Origin: Coriolopsis trogii | Taxonomy: Eukaryota; Basidiomycota; Agaricomycetes; Polyporales; Polyporaceae | Direction of reading: 5' to 3' | NCBI GenBank assembly: GCA_020543525.1 | Contig: JAHYIO010000001.1 | Location: 1,116,001-1,180,000 of the forward strand | DNA length: 64,000 nucleotides | Shown: positions 47,003 to 58,938 of the stretch, one piece after another | How the letters are laid out: each line of letters begins with the position of its first letter | Position numbering within the stretch: the stretch's first letter is position 1 | The notes under the pieces: model-generated | Database searches by the model: none | Seen by the model: only the letters and a program-made list of their open reading frames with translations | Told to the model about the DNA's origin: nothing | Translations under genes and position numbers: made by a program

Positions 47003-50000
47003 ATGAACATACCAGACATCTCCACCCTGAACCTCCAGGACACCGGCCCGCCACCGACGCACTCCCCCCACGTTCCCGACGACATCATGAACGCGACCGA
47101 CCACTACATGGTCAAGCTGAAACATTATGCGAAGTCGATCCCCTATTCCATTGAGCCCAACTCGAAGATGCAAGAGATGCTTGACTTTATTCTTTTGCGT
47201 TTGACGCAGTGTGTGGAAGCGAAGGATTACGACCCGGGCTTGCTTCAGTGGGATAGCATGTTGACTTAGTGAGTTTGTTCGCCATACCTCTTCCTTGCGT
47301 GTCTGATGCAGCGTCGTGTCGATGAAGCTGGTGCATGCTCAAATACCCTATTCCGAAGGCTAAGCGCATTGCCCTCGTCCGTTTGTACTTCCATGTGTGC
47401 ACCACCCCTGGCATGCCCAACCATATCGTGGCAACATGCTCGGACGGCCTCCAGGCCTTGACCAGGTCTGAGAAGAAGCTCTCGGTTAAGGACTTGAGGC
47501 TTCCTTGGATGCCCATTTACAAGATACTGAGCAAAGACCTCTTCCTCACGAGGCGTCAATTCGAAATCAGGTAAGTCAGAGCTGCAGCAATAGGTACCAG
47601 AGTCGCTCATGAGCGATTCCAAATTGCAGCCAGACCTCTTGGTACATGGGGTATATTGCTGAGAACGTTCGCCGGTTCTTTCATCCCGCTGCCATTGACG
47701 AGATGCTGTCTACCTTTCTACCGTCCCTGAATTGCACCAACCTTAATGTGAGTACGGTACATAAGAGGATGCGAGTATGCCACCGAGTGTTGACGCCCCA
47801 TTGCAGAGCCTTCTAGCGTCTCAGTACTATATGTTGACCTTCCTACCTCCCTCGCATCCGCAAACGTACCTCCCCATGCTCTTCCGCCTCTGGGAGTCAG
47901 TGAATTCCTACATGTTCGATGATCGCATGTTGCAATTCCTGTCACGACTTGCAGAAATGCATGTCGACCCAACTGTGAGTGACCCGCAGAGAATAAAGGA
48001 CATTCCAGACGATGCACGCTCGGAGGGTGAAGAGCGGCCAAATTGGGCCAAAGACGACCTCGAGACCAAGTGGAAGTGGTCAGGGGTGTATTCCGACGTT
48101 GGCATATTCTCTGAGGCCGATTGGAGCTTCATCATGGCCAAGTGCATGGCATCTATGGGTGAGTCTGGCGTACGGAATCCCTTCAGTGATCGTTTAACGA
48201 ATAGGGCCACATAGAAATTCCACTCGCAGACGCGGGATCCCTTACGACGGGTCCCAATGCGGACGGACAGGCGACGTTCGAAATGAATCGGCTACCGAAG
48301 CCTACCTGGCGTATATGTAAGTTCGATGCGCCCACCGCAAGACGTTGGTTCACACAGTTCATAGCTTCTCTGGCAAGGATTGTCGTCTATTCGATGGCAC
48401 CCGATGCCATGCCCAGCCCTGGCTCCAATGCGCCTACGCCGTTCTTTACCCCTCTAGCATCCGGGGCGAGCACGCCCCTGCCCCACCAGAACGGGGGTCT
48501 CGGCGACTACCTCTCTGCGCCGTTGGGTAAGGGAGGCCATCTGAAGGTCAAGACGTACCTTGCAGGATGCAAGGCTCTAGATGCACTGGCCAAGTTGATT
48601 GCCTCAACTGAGAGCTTCTTCCACCCGACCAACTCCGGAAGCTGGACGAATGACGTATGATTTATCTGAAATCATCATGATACGAAAGGTCGAGGATGCT
48701 GACGTCCCCTACTTGTTATAGTTGAGCGCTTTCATCAAGTACATTGTGTATGACTTCAACAAGCGTAAGATATTCAACGTGATATGTTGCATCCCGTGTT
48801 CTGATGGGGTTTGTAGGATGGCACGAGGAGCAACAGCCGGATTGCAAGACGCCTACGGTAAGGGTTCCAGTACATGCCAGCTGCATCAGGGATTCAAAGT
48901 CCGTGATAGCATCGCCGACTTACGCGCGAGATGCGGCGCGAACTCGTCAAGTCGCTCAGAACAGTCGCCCTCTTGGCCATGTTCTCCCAAGATGGTACTA
49001 CGGTCTCAAACATACAGAGTGCTTTGAAGTCAATGAGCGTCATGGAGCCTGAGCTCGTTCTACATCCCATTCTCGAGCGCGCAGTTCCTGCTCTAGAGGC
49101 TTTGATCGAGGTGAGCACGGTTGTGGAAGCCTGACCTTAACGCACTAATATGTCATAGACGCACCGCACGACCGCCGTCATCAAAGCTCTGGGCGCTGTA
49201 GCCCCTGCGATGGTATGCCGTGACGTGTACTATGGGGGTGCGAAGCATCTTTTCCCGATTCTCGACCTTCTCTTACCGGGCATTGATCTCGTGAGTAGAC
49301 TTCGTAACTATGATCAGACATATTACTAACTCGCCGTCCTCAGAATGACCCCCCGAAGACGGTACGCGTACTCGCGTGGTAGCACCTATTCAGATAGCTA
49401 ACACACGTTCTTCTAGTTCTGCACCACGTCATTCATCTCCGAAGTCGCGCAGTATATCAAATTTGGCGAGTTGGCCGTGAGGGAGAAGCCTATAAGCAAT
49501 GGATTTGATGTCGCCACCGAGACATCGGGAGACACGCCTATGTTGGAAATAGAGCCCTTCCCTGATGGAGTAGAGGCAGGAACCGACACGGAGCTGACTC
49601 ATGAAGAAGAGGATGCGATCCTTAGGGATACTGCAGGTACATTCGCCGACTGGGTTGCTGCATTTCTGCGTCGCGTCATTTTATTGTTCGAGAATCTCCC
49701 GGAGGAAGGGCCCAACGGGGCAGCGGGTGGTGCAACCGAAGGTGAGTGCCATTCTGACGCTTGGCCCACGAAGACTGAAGAGCGCCTGCAGTGCAACTGG
49801 TGGATGCTGTATCTGGCGCATTCAGTCAGATATGTGTGCACTTGTCAGAGCCGCTCTATGACATGGTGCTCGGTCAAGTCTTCGACTATGCCACTCAGAA
49901 TGTCCGGTCAAATGCTGTTCGCGCGATTCATCAGCTGGTTGAATGTGTGGCCAATGCTAGTCCCGCGAAGACCCTCGATCGTTTCCTGCCGTTTTGTGAT

Positions 50001-53000
50001 CGTAGCATTAGGACGGAACTCGAGCATGGCGCCAGTTCGTTGCGGATCACGTCTTCGGGATCTACACCTATACCTTCGGACGCTACTCTCCACTGGAGTG
50101 AGTACCCACAGTCAATGACATGATTAGCTATACTCACATTTTCCCAGACCTAGCGATCCTGCGAGGTGCAATGTATAAGTGAGTCTCGTGCTACATGTTG
50201 CAATCAAGTATTGACGAAGACATACACAGCGATGGGCGAGTGGTAAGACTTCTGTAGCTGAACGACAGCGTATTGGCCTGACATTGTCATCAGACCTTGA
50301 AGTATCGAGACCAACTGTTGTCCCTATTCAAACTGCTGCATGAGAAGACTTTCTCGAAGCGTGGCTATTCCTCGAGTGGCAAGCTACTGTCAAGCACTTT
50401 GCTCACCCTGAGCCACACGTATCCGCTCGAGAACAAATTTGTCAATCCAGACGAGTGGGACTCTCAAGGTCAGTAATCAACTCGACGGTTAGACCTCCGG
50501 CGACTCACGTAAGCTGTCAGACTTCAAGGCCAACCACCACAAGTACTGGGGCAAGTTGTACAAGGCGGAGGACGTCAAGGTATAGCAGTCAACTTCATCG
50601 AGATTCGACATACTCACCACAGCTGCGTTCACAGTTGACGTGGCATGTACCGGACGCTGAAGAGATCGACTTTGTGTTGCAAATATTCCGCGAGTTTATC
50701 GAGCCCATCCTCGACACTTTGCATGGACTGCTTGAGCCAGGTGTGTACGATCTATCCCGAAATGTATGCCGAAATCCTGACGACGATGCAGGTGTCGTGC
50801 GAGATGAGGTTTGGCGCAACGATTTCTGCAGGTGCGTCATGTGCTCGAATGCTTTTGTCCACTCTGCTAATCAACCATAACAGACATCTCAGTTTCGTCC
50901 GAAATGCCTTTGCTGGTATACCGACTTTGGCACGAGAGTTCACTCCACCAGAGGAGCAGCAGGCAGTATTAGAGTCGAGTGATATTCTGTGAGCCCTTCT
51001 CGGGATGACGTGCATGCATATATTGACCATACGGAACAGGCACGAGATCCCCGAGATGATCGCCTGCGTTGAGGCTGTCAATGCAGGATTTGCCCTTTCG
51101 AACCCAGAAGATCCCCGTCATCAGTACATTACCGGCCTGCGCCGCAAGTTCGGAGAGTTTCTTCACAAAGCGTCCGTCTCCCTGCAGCAACAGGGTGAAG
51201 AGAACACGGTCGACGCCGTGCATGGACTGGTGAGCGCGGCCGAGCTTGTTGTCCGCGTACATATGATACTCACAAGTACTAGATCCGCTCAATTCGCACG
51301 TACTTGTTGGAATACGGCGACAGCAGAGACAGGTATTTTTTCATTCTTGCTGCCCCCTATGAGTTGGCTGATTGACATCGTGCGAAGCTACTACTTGCAG
51401 GCTGACCGCTATCAGAGCGAGACTAATATTGCACGTCACTACGCTGGTCAGAAGGTTTGGCCGAGGGCACTATATGTTCGACGAGCCAGGTGACAATGAG
51501 CATCCTACATATGCGTCACCGCCAGTCTGACATGTCAGTAGGCTGTACCATGCCGCCCGGCTTCGTTGGAATTCCATCGAGCGGCGGCGAGGGCCTCTTG
51601 AAGACAAGCTGATCGACGACGTGACTCAATGGTCGATGTGGAATTACATCACTGGTAAGGTTTTCATCGATGATAGTGGAGCATTACTGAATGTTTGTTG
51701 CAGTCCGAGAGTGAGTATACAACATGGATGCCATGAGATCTCCTACCTAACAACGTCGCTTATCCAGGTCCAGCCAGTCACTTCTCGAGAGCCTTTGCAA
51801 TGTAAGTACAAATCATTCCCGTCCTTTCATTGCGCTTTGACCTTTTGGTGGCCCTGCAGAGCTTCGACGGAGTGAGGCGGCGGTGCCTTCCTGCGTTATA
51901 CAAAGCTTTGGAGCCAGGAACCGAAGATGACCGTATGAAGGGCGCTCTGTACACTCTGAATCTGTCTGTCTTTGGTATGTGTCTGGGATGCCCTTAACGC
52001 ATGACAGAATACTCATACAATGCTGACATTCAACAGCGAAGTATGCCGGTGGAGGTATTTATTCATGTCAGTATATGATCGCGTGAATATTGCTGACGTT
52101 GACTAGAACCGACACTCGCCACGGAATTCATCAAGAAGCTATTCGGTTGCCAGCACAACGAAAAGGTAAGCTTTTCGACGAACATGTTCACATCATGGTG
52201 CTTACCTCGTTACCTGCAGTCATCAATCCAGGACTGCGTTGCCGCTGTGTCGGAGACATGTGAGACCGACCGCTGATATATCGGCTATCTGTACTCACCC
52301 GATTTTTCCAGGTCTAAGCAACTTCGGGGAACCGTGCCAAGTAGTCTACGACGTCGACAATATAGACCTCGTGAACGCTCTCCGTGATATGAGACGCTTG
52401 GTCACAGGAACAGATCCGTTACAGGACGACGTCCTGATTCGATGCAGAAAACAGCGCATAAAGCGAATTTCTATCATGAACGAAGCTTTCGCGGAGACAG
52501 TCAGTATCATGTCTTTGTCAGTGCATGACTTCTCATCGAATGACCCTTCCAGACAAACATGGTTCTAAACATCGCGAACGACTCGCGTACTCACTGGAGA
52601 TATGCTATAGTGGCGGTGAGGTGCCTTCGTGCACTCATCCGACGCGACGTTCCAATGAAGGGCGCCCACATTGAGTACCTCCTCAACAAGGCTCACGATT
52701 CAAACGCGAGCATGGTGCGTGTTCGCGTTCATGTGGGGAAACACGTGACTAATGACGCTCGGGACTATACAGCGTTATGTGAGTACACTGCATATAATAT
52801 GTTATGCAGTTTACTTACACCGTTGTAGTACGCACAGAGGGGTATCATGAAGGTCTCTCGGTTCATTAAATTGCGCTCATTGGCACGCTCGCCCGTGGAT
52901 CAGGCGCTGGAGCAGAATCACAATCCCTTACGGAGAAAAGTCTCTGTCAGCGAACCTACACGAGAATTCACAGAGCGGGTCTTGACCGAATACAGGACAC

Positions 53001-55613
53001 CGCTAGACATCGATCGAGCACGTAGGGAACCGTGAGTCAATATCCTCACTGTCGAGCGAGATGATCAGGGATTGAGCATTTGCGCAGGTTGATCCGAGAT
53101 AAAATACAGTCGGGATGGGTCGTATGGAACAAGACGTTGGATGCCTTCTTGGCCCCTGATTCGACCAAGTCCACTTTCCTGCCATGGGATGCCGGTAGCG
53201 ACGAAATAATAGCATCGATACGACGTATCTCAACGGACCCATCTTTCTGGAAGAAGCTTTCGGTACATTACTCCGCCGAGAACAATTCCGACGTAGTCTT
53301 GCAGGACAATTTCTGTTTTGTCAAGTCGATCTGTAAGTCGGTCGTAATCCGTGGTGTAGCGCTTTCTGATATGCATGAACGCCAGTCCAACTCCTTGAAG
53401 ATGAGCCTTGGGAAGCATTGCGGCCCACGCTGGACGAATTGATTGCGAACAAGGACAAGAACAAACAACGTGGCGCCGCGGAGTTCATCGCCGGCGTCAT
53501 GGCAGGTACATTAGGTGAACGACATCGGGTTGGGCTTGCGTTCATATATCCCATCTAGGTTCGAAACATTGGCCCACAAATGCGCAACTCAAGTTCTGGG
53601 AATGGTTCGCTCCCCACATCAAATCTATTTTCAGTCAGAAGAGCAATGACGTCCTCCCTGTTTGGGCTTCCTTCTTCGAGGTGCGATGATCTCTAGTATG
53701 ATTCATATCAGGTCGCTAAAGCTTTCCTACAGCATGTATTCTACAACAAAGACCCTCGCCGACTGCAGCCTCTTGTGGACCGGATCATAGAGGAATTCAA
53801 GACGGTCGACTTTCACGGGGAGTCGACGTCCGACATGATCCAAGTTCTATACTTTTTCCGAGCGTTTTACGAGCAGCTCGGGATGAAGTTCTCCGCATGG
53901 GTAGAAGATACCCTAGATAGGTGTTGGCGCGATCTGAACTGCGAACACGATGATGTTTGTTGTCCACGAAACACTCGCGACGACCCTAGCTGAGTTTTTT
54001 CTGGATAGGTCCTGGCGTACTTCAGCGAGATTTTCGCTTTCTGCGAAAAGATCATGGTAGGAATGATCTCCCCTGTAAATGTCCAAAAGCTGACGTGCGA
54101 GCAGTGGCGACCCAGTCCTTCGCTCTTGACTGCGGAGATCTTCGTAAAGGAGTGCAGAACTCTCCCTCCCGCTGCCGACATCATGAGCATCAGGGGTTTC
54201 TACCACGAGGATCGCGTCAAGGAGCTTGTGGAGAGATTCCCAGTATGGCGGCAAGAGAGGTTGCCAGGCGTCAGAGCTTTTCAATCCACTTACGACAGGT
54301 AAGGGTATATATTCGCGTTGGCAATCGGTCTCTGACGAACTGGCGCAGGGTCGGAATCCTCGTGTGCAAGTGGCTTTTCCAGGTGATCCATGACGTCAAT
54401 GCAATCTCTGCATTTGACTGCATACTCCCTTTGATGGTGTGTCCTCCATGCACGATGTCGATGCTTGTTGTCTGATCATTGTTTTCAGCCGGAGCTCATT
54501 CGATTCGTGGAAGGTCAGTCGCTAATCGTTCAGTCGGTTGTCATCACCGATGCTCATCCGGTCTAGTGAACGACAATGACGAGCTTGCATATCGCGCAAA
54601 GCTCCTGATGGTTCGGATGTGTGGAGTGATTGTTCCGCGTCAGTACATCAACCCATTGCTAGATGAACTGTTCACTGCAATCCAGACGTTCCCCGTAAGT
54701 CGATTGCGCCCATCACCGGAGACTCGGCCTTGACAACTATCACAGTCGTGGAAAGTCCGCCTCAAAATCCTGCCCCTTGTGCAAGGTGCGTGTTGTGTTA
54801 CTCGTGCATGATGAATCTAATGTGCCGCCTCGGGATTAGTTTTCTACTTCCGTCAGTCGTCTCTCATTAGCGACGTAAAGACTGTAGAGATGGTGGAGGT
54901 GTGTATTGTGCTCTTCCAAGCGAAAGCGTATATCTGATACGAGAACTTCACAGGTCGTATGCAGATGCCTGGACGATGAGGTAGTGGAAGTGAGAGAGAT
55001 GGCCGCAACGTGAGTCGCTGTGGTCGCTTTGAATTAGCAGATGTTAACACACCGCCCAGGACATTGTCGGGCATCCTCCGCCTGTCCCCACGTAGAAGCG
55101 TCATAGCTCTCAAGGTTTGCTAACGTCCTCTCCCCTTTGACACCAAGTCTGACGCAACTACAGGATCGCTTCGTTCGCCTCATCAGGAATAGTAAGATTC
55201 CAACTGACAGGAAGGCTCCGACGTACAATGCAGCCATCCGCCAGCTGCATGCCGCTATCCTTGGCGTCTGCGCCTTGGTTGACAGCTACCCGTACACGAT
55301 CGAACGTTGGATGCCCGAATTGATGACGAGTGTGCTGGCGGAACATACTTATGACCCCGTGAGTGCGTCGAACCGACCCTCTCGCACGCTAGCTGACACG
55401 TTATGTAGATACCGATATCCACTACCGTTCGGAACTGCGCTAGTAACTTCAGAAAGACGCATCAAGATACGTGGCACGAGGATTCGAAGAAGTTCACAGA
55501 AGATCAACTCGCTGCTTTATCCACGCTTCTGTCCGGTTCATCATATTGTAAGCGTCTTTGCGAGCGATTAGGGGTACGACACCTGCTGACGTGAATGCTC
55601 TGCAGACGCGTAA
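47003..55613 (+). CDS. BLM10: Proteasome activator BLM10/PA200
   Basis: A very long gene with roughly 30 or more short exons, encoding around 1900-2100 residues. I traced the first exons (47003-47268, 47328-47570, start of the third at 47630) and the last two; the middle was checked only for colinear HEAT-repeat-like fragments, so internal joins are open. Diagnostic parts are the N-terminal KHYAKSIPYSIEPNSKMQEM segment and MLKYPIPKAKRIALVRLYF, and the C-terminal domain WMPELMTSVLAEHTYDP, TVRNCASNFRKTHQDTWHED and FTEDQLAALSTLLSGSSYYA. BLM10/PA200 is a HEAT-repeat ring that caps the 20S proteasome in the nucleus; its terminal Y-Y-A inserts into a pocket between alpha subunits and opens the gate. 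That tail is completed by an 8-nt last exon (55606-55613). Confidence 0.93.
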
Positions 55614-55901
55614 TGTCAAGACTAGATAGATATAGGAGCATCCCATATACTTGCGCATCTCTTGGAAATAATCGTGATCCGACTCTTCCCCATGTCATCG
55701 TGTAGCCTACGACGCCGGATGTAATTCTTATGTACATGCAGAACCCGAACTCGCAAAGTGTTTACCAGAAACCCGTCCGAAGATTGGAAGCCACAGGCCC
55801 ATTAGCAATAAGGAAGGTGAGAGACCGCGACTAGTCGTTCGTGGGTCATTACGAGAGGATTTACAACTAGTAGGGAGGTATCAACCAAACAGCCATTGTC
55901 T

Positions 55902-56928
55902 CTAGACTTGCAGGTGGGGTATCGAAGCTTCTGGCGTAGGAGAGGTTGAGGAGGATGCTCGGGCGGTTCCTGGGGTTGGAGGAAGCAAAGCGGGGCTGCC
56001 TTCCCCTCCGAGCTCCGGATCCACTACGCCCAGCCCTGCATCGGTTGTCTCGATACCGTCTGCAGTACCTCTGCGGGCCCCGGCGTCGCGAACGAGGTCG
56101 ATGGGTCGTGGGTTGACGCCAGACCGCACGCGATTGTTAGACGTTTCTTCGCTGAGTATTGGAATTGGGGGTGGGAAGCACAGGGGTGGGCGGCGAAAGA
56201 GAGAGCGCTGAGGATACGACACTTTGTGGGATTTCAGAGATGGTACTCACCGGATCTCTGCAATCAAATCATCAATGTCATACCAGGCGACTGAGCTGTA
56301 GGCAACGCTGCGCCACCAGCCCATGCGGTCTGCAGGGAGGACGTAGCCATGGGCGTGGAGGTGGTCGGTGACGGGGATCTTGTTGTCCTTGAAAGGAGGG
56401 GTGATGAACCCAATGCGGAAAGTCTCGCGTGTACTGCGGAGGCGCGTGAGAGTGTTGAAGGGGTCTTGGGGTGGTGTGGAAGAGAGTGGTGATGCTAGGG
56501 GAGAAGATGGTGACTGAAGTTGGTCGAGGACGCGATGGGCGATGTCGCGCAGGGTCACTAGGAGAGGGAGGTCGCTAGAGGACTAGTAACGATCGGTGGT
56601 CACTACGACAATCTCAGGGCGAGCTCTGCGGGACCTGAGTACTGACCAGGGTATATAATGAAGGGACATGGAGGCTACGAGGAGGATTGGATGAGCGAGG
56701 GGAAGCGGTAGACGAGGGGTGTACGTACTTGAAAACTACAACGATGTGACCCTTGCTGGAAACAGGATTCGCGGTCTCGCGGTACACTGTGAAGTTGTCG
56801 TCTCTCCAAAGGATTTCGGGTTGTTTTGGGCCGTTGGAAGACGGAGAGAGAGGAGAACCAACGGCGGCTGCAGCGGCAGAAGAGACGATGCCGCACATCG
56901 GACAGCCGGGCTTGGGGGCGTATGCCAT
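55902..56928 (-). CDS. HIT-domain (histidine triad) protein
   Basis: Four exons (56928-56729, 56674-56647, 56582-56251, 56151-55902) give 269 residues. CPMCGIVSS near the N-terminus, then WRDDNFTVYRE and KGHIVVVFK form the start of the HIT fold; DHLHAHGYV supplies the histidine triad. A DRMGWWRSVAYSSVAWYDID segment follows, then a Ser/Pro/Gly-rich tail. HIT proteins are nucleotide hydrolases or transferases acting on adenylylated compounds. The C-x2-C pair at the start could bind a metal. This is not typical Hint or aprataxin; a fungal-specific HIT subfamily is the likely placement, and the substrate is unknown. Exon 2 is 28 nt. Confidence 0.88.
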
Positions 56929-57447
56929 GGCAGAGGGGCACGCGAGAGGTGCGAGGCGAGAGGATGAGCGGGAGCGGTAGGAGAGAGCGACAACGACGCA
57001 AGACAGGAGACGAGGTTGCTGGACAGAGGGCAGGGGGAGGAGAAGGGCGAGGGAAGGTGTGGGTGAGCAACTGGGAGGACGACAACCGAGAGCGGACGCT
57101 GGGCGAGGACGGACGAGTTGCGCTGGGCGTCTATGGGTAGTACACGGCTTCTGCGCCGGCTAAGGACTGGCGTCAGAGTGGCTGTGTCCCTCTCCTGCTC
57201 GACTGCAGCTGCCAGGCCTGGGCCTCTGCTTCTGCACACCGAGAGGTACTTGCTGCTGCTTGGTGCTTGGTGAGAGCCCGTGTGCCGTACCACTCGCCAG
57301 GCCGCAACAGTCCCGCTCTGCACGTACGGTCAGAGTCACCGTCGTAAATCACACTTTCGCATCCTCATCAGCAAGGATGCACGCCGTTGCGACTGCCACC
57401 AGTGCCGACGCAAGCCGCCAAGCATCCGTCCTACTCAGCCAATAACC
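56929..57447. promoter_or_regulatory. Divergent promoter, HIT protein / TRAX
   Basis: 519 bases between outward-facing starts, with purine-rich sequence on the HIT side. No TATA box or separate gene is evident. Confidence 0.45.
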
Positions 57448-58515
57448 ATGACCTCACTACGAATACTCGACTCCAGAGACTCCATCCTCTCCGTCTTTGC
57501 CACTTTCAGAGACGAGATTGACGAGCACAATGATCGGAGAGAACGTCTCATCAAGGTCCGCCCGTCCTGCTTGCAACCACTTCCCACTCTCATGCGACCC
57601 GACCCCAGTCCAGCAGAGATATCACAAGTCTCTCAAAAAAGGTCATCTTTCTTCTCCATCGCATTGTCACTGAAAATACTGGCGACGCCGACGGTCATGC
57701 CCTCGGTCGTCTCGCTGCATCTCGCGCAAAGAGCAAACTGAAGGAGATACAGTCCATGTTTGCTGCCATGCGCCAAGAGCTCACAGGCGAGCGGTTCCCT
57801 CGCTATCAGAAGAACGTCTCTCCCGGCTTGCAGGAGTATATCGAAGCCCTCAGCTTCGCCCACTACTTGGAACATAAGACCTTGGTTTCATACGAGCAGG
57901 TCCAGAGCTCTCTATCCGACGACGAAGGGAGCCCGGCAAGTCTCATCCATCCTGCGAAGCATACTCCGCTACACGGCTGACGGATCCTTTGTCCTCAAGT
58001 ATTTCCCGCTGCCCTTGGAGGATTACCTACTCGGTCTCTCAGATCTAACTGGCGAGCTTATGCGGTATGCCATCGCCTCGATCTCCAGACGGGGTGGTCG
58101 CCAGAAGGCCAGCGACGTCTGTAGCTTCGTTCGGGACTGCAAAGCAGGTTCGTTGATGCCTCATGAGCCCCGCTGCAGCAGCCCATGCTCAATCGGGTGC
58201 AGACTTCGAACGGCTGACGCCATATTCACGAGACCTACGCAAGAAGCAACACGTCACCACACAGTCATTGGAGAAGATAGAAGACGGTAGGTCGGTCCTA
58301 TTGGGCATGCCGTCCTCGATAACTCATATTTCGGCACATGTCCAGCTGCATATGCTGTTGCTGTTCGCACATCCGAGTTCGACCTCCCGCCAGAGATCCT
58401 GGATGACCTTGTGGCACAGACCGTGTCGCATGCTGCGGACAAAAGCAATCTCGGAGAAGAGCCAAGACGAAGGAGAGCAAGAAATGATGACTATGCCGAC
58501 ATGGATGAAGATTGA
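57448..58515 (+). CDS. TSNAX: Translin-associated protein X (TRAX)
   Basis: Five exons (57448-57555, 57609-57935, 58000-58147, 58203-58286, 58346-58515) give 278 residues. Family blocks are SRDITSLSKKVIFLLHR, the central EDYLLGLSDLTGELMRYAI with the acidic residues expected at the nuclease centre, and the C-terminal PYSRDLRKKQHVTTQSLEKI followed by AAYAVAVRTSEFDLPPE. TRAX pairs with translin to form C3PO, an RNase that degrades passenger strands and tRNA fragments. No translin gene is present in the window. The second intron appears to begin with GC (CCG|GCAAGT, 57936-57999, acceptor CTCAAG); this join restores PYFPLPLEDYLLG exactly in frame. The acidic tail ends MDED. Confidence 0.94.
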
Positions 58516-58938
58516 TTGTTGCACGCATGTGGTCGCGCATGGTTACGTCTAATTGTACCGCACAGAGAGGTCGTTTGAGGGATGTGACTTGTATGATACA
58601 GATTGATGTCGATCACAAATCCAGAGCGAGGTTTCGAGTCACTTGGAATGGAGTGGTCTTGTATCGTCCGGGTGTAGTGGATCGTGATGTGGACTGCTCT
58701 CCGGATCCATTTCAAGCTAGGCGCGTGCGTAGGCGTGACATCATGGGAGGTCGAGTGCACCGCTTCTGGCCGCGACTTTCGCCTCGTTTCCTCCGCAAGG
58801 CGACCAACAGGCGACTGCCATCCGAATTTTTGTATATTCATGCCTCTCCCACCCTGAGCTCAGTTACAGCCGCGACAATCTCATCATCTCCTGAGCAACT
58901 TCACCTTCTACACCGCTGGCGGATTGTTCCTTTCAACC
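58516..58938. other. Intergenic, TRAX 3' end and next promoter
   Basis: 423 bases between two plus-strand genes. No gene or clear motif is seen; the part before 58939 is CT-rich. Confidence 0.45.
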
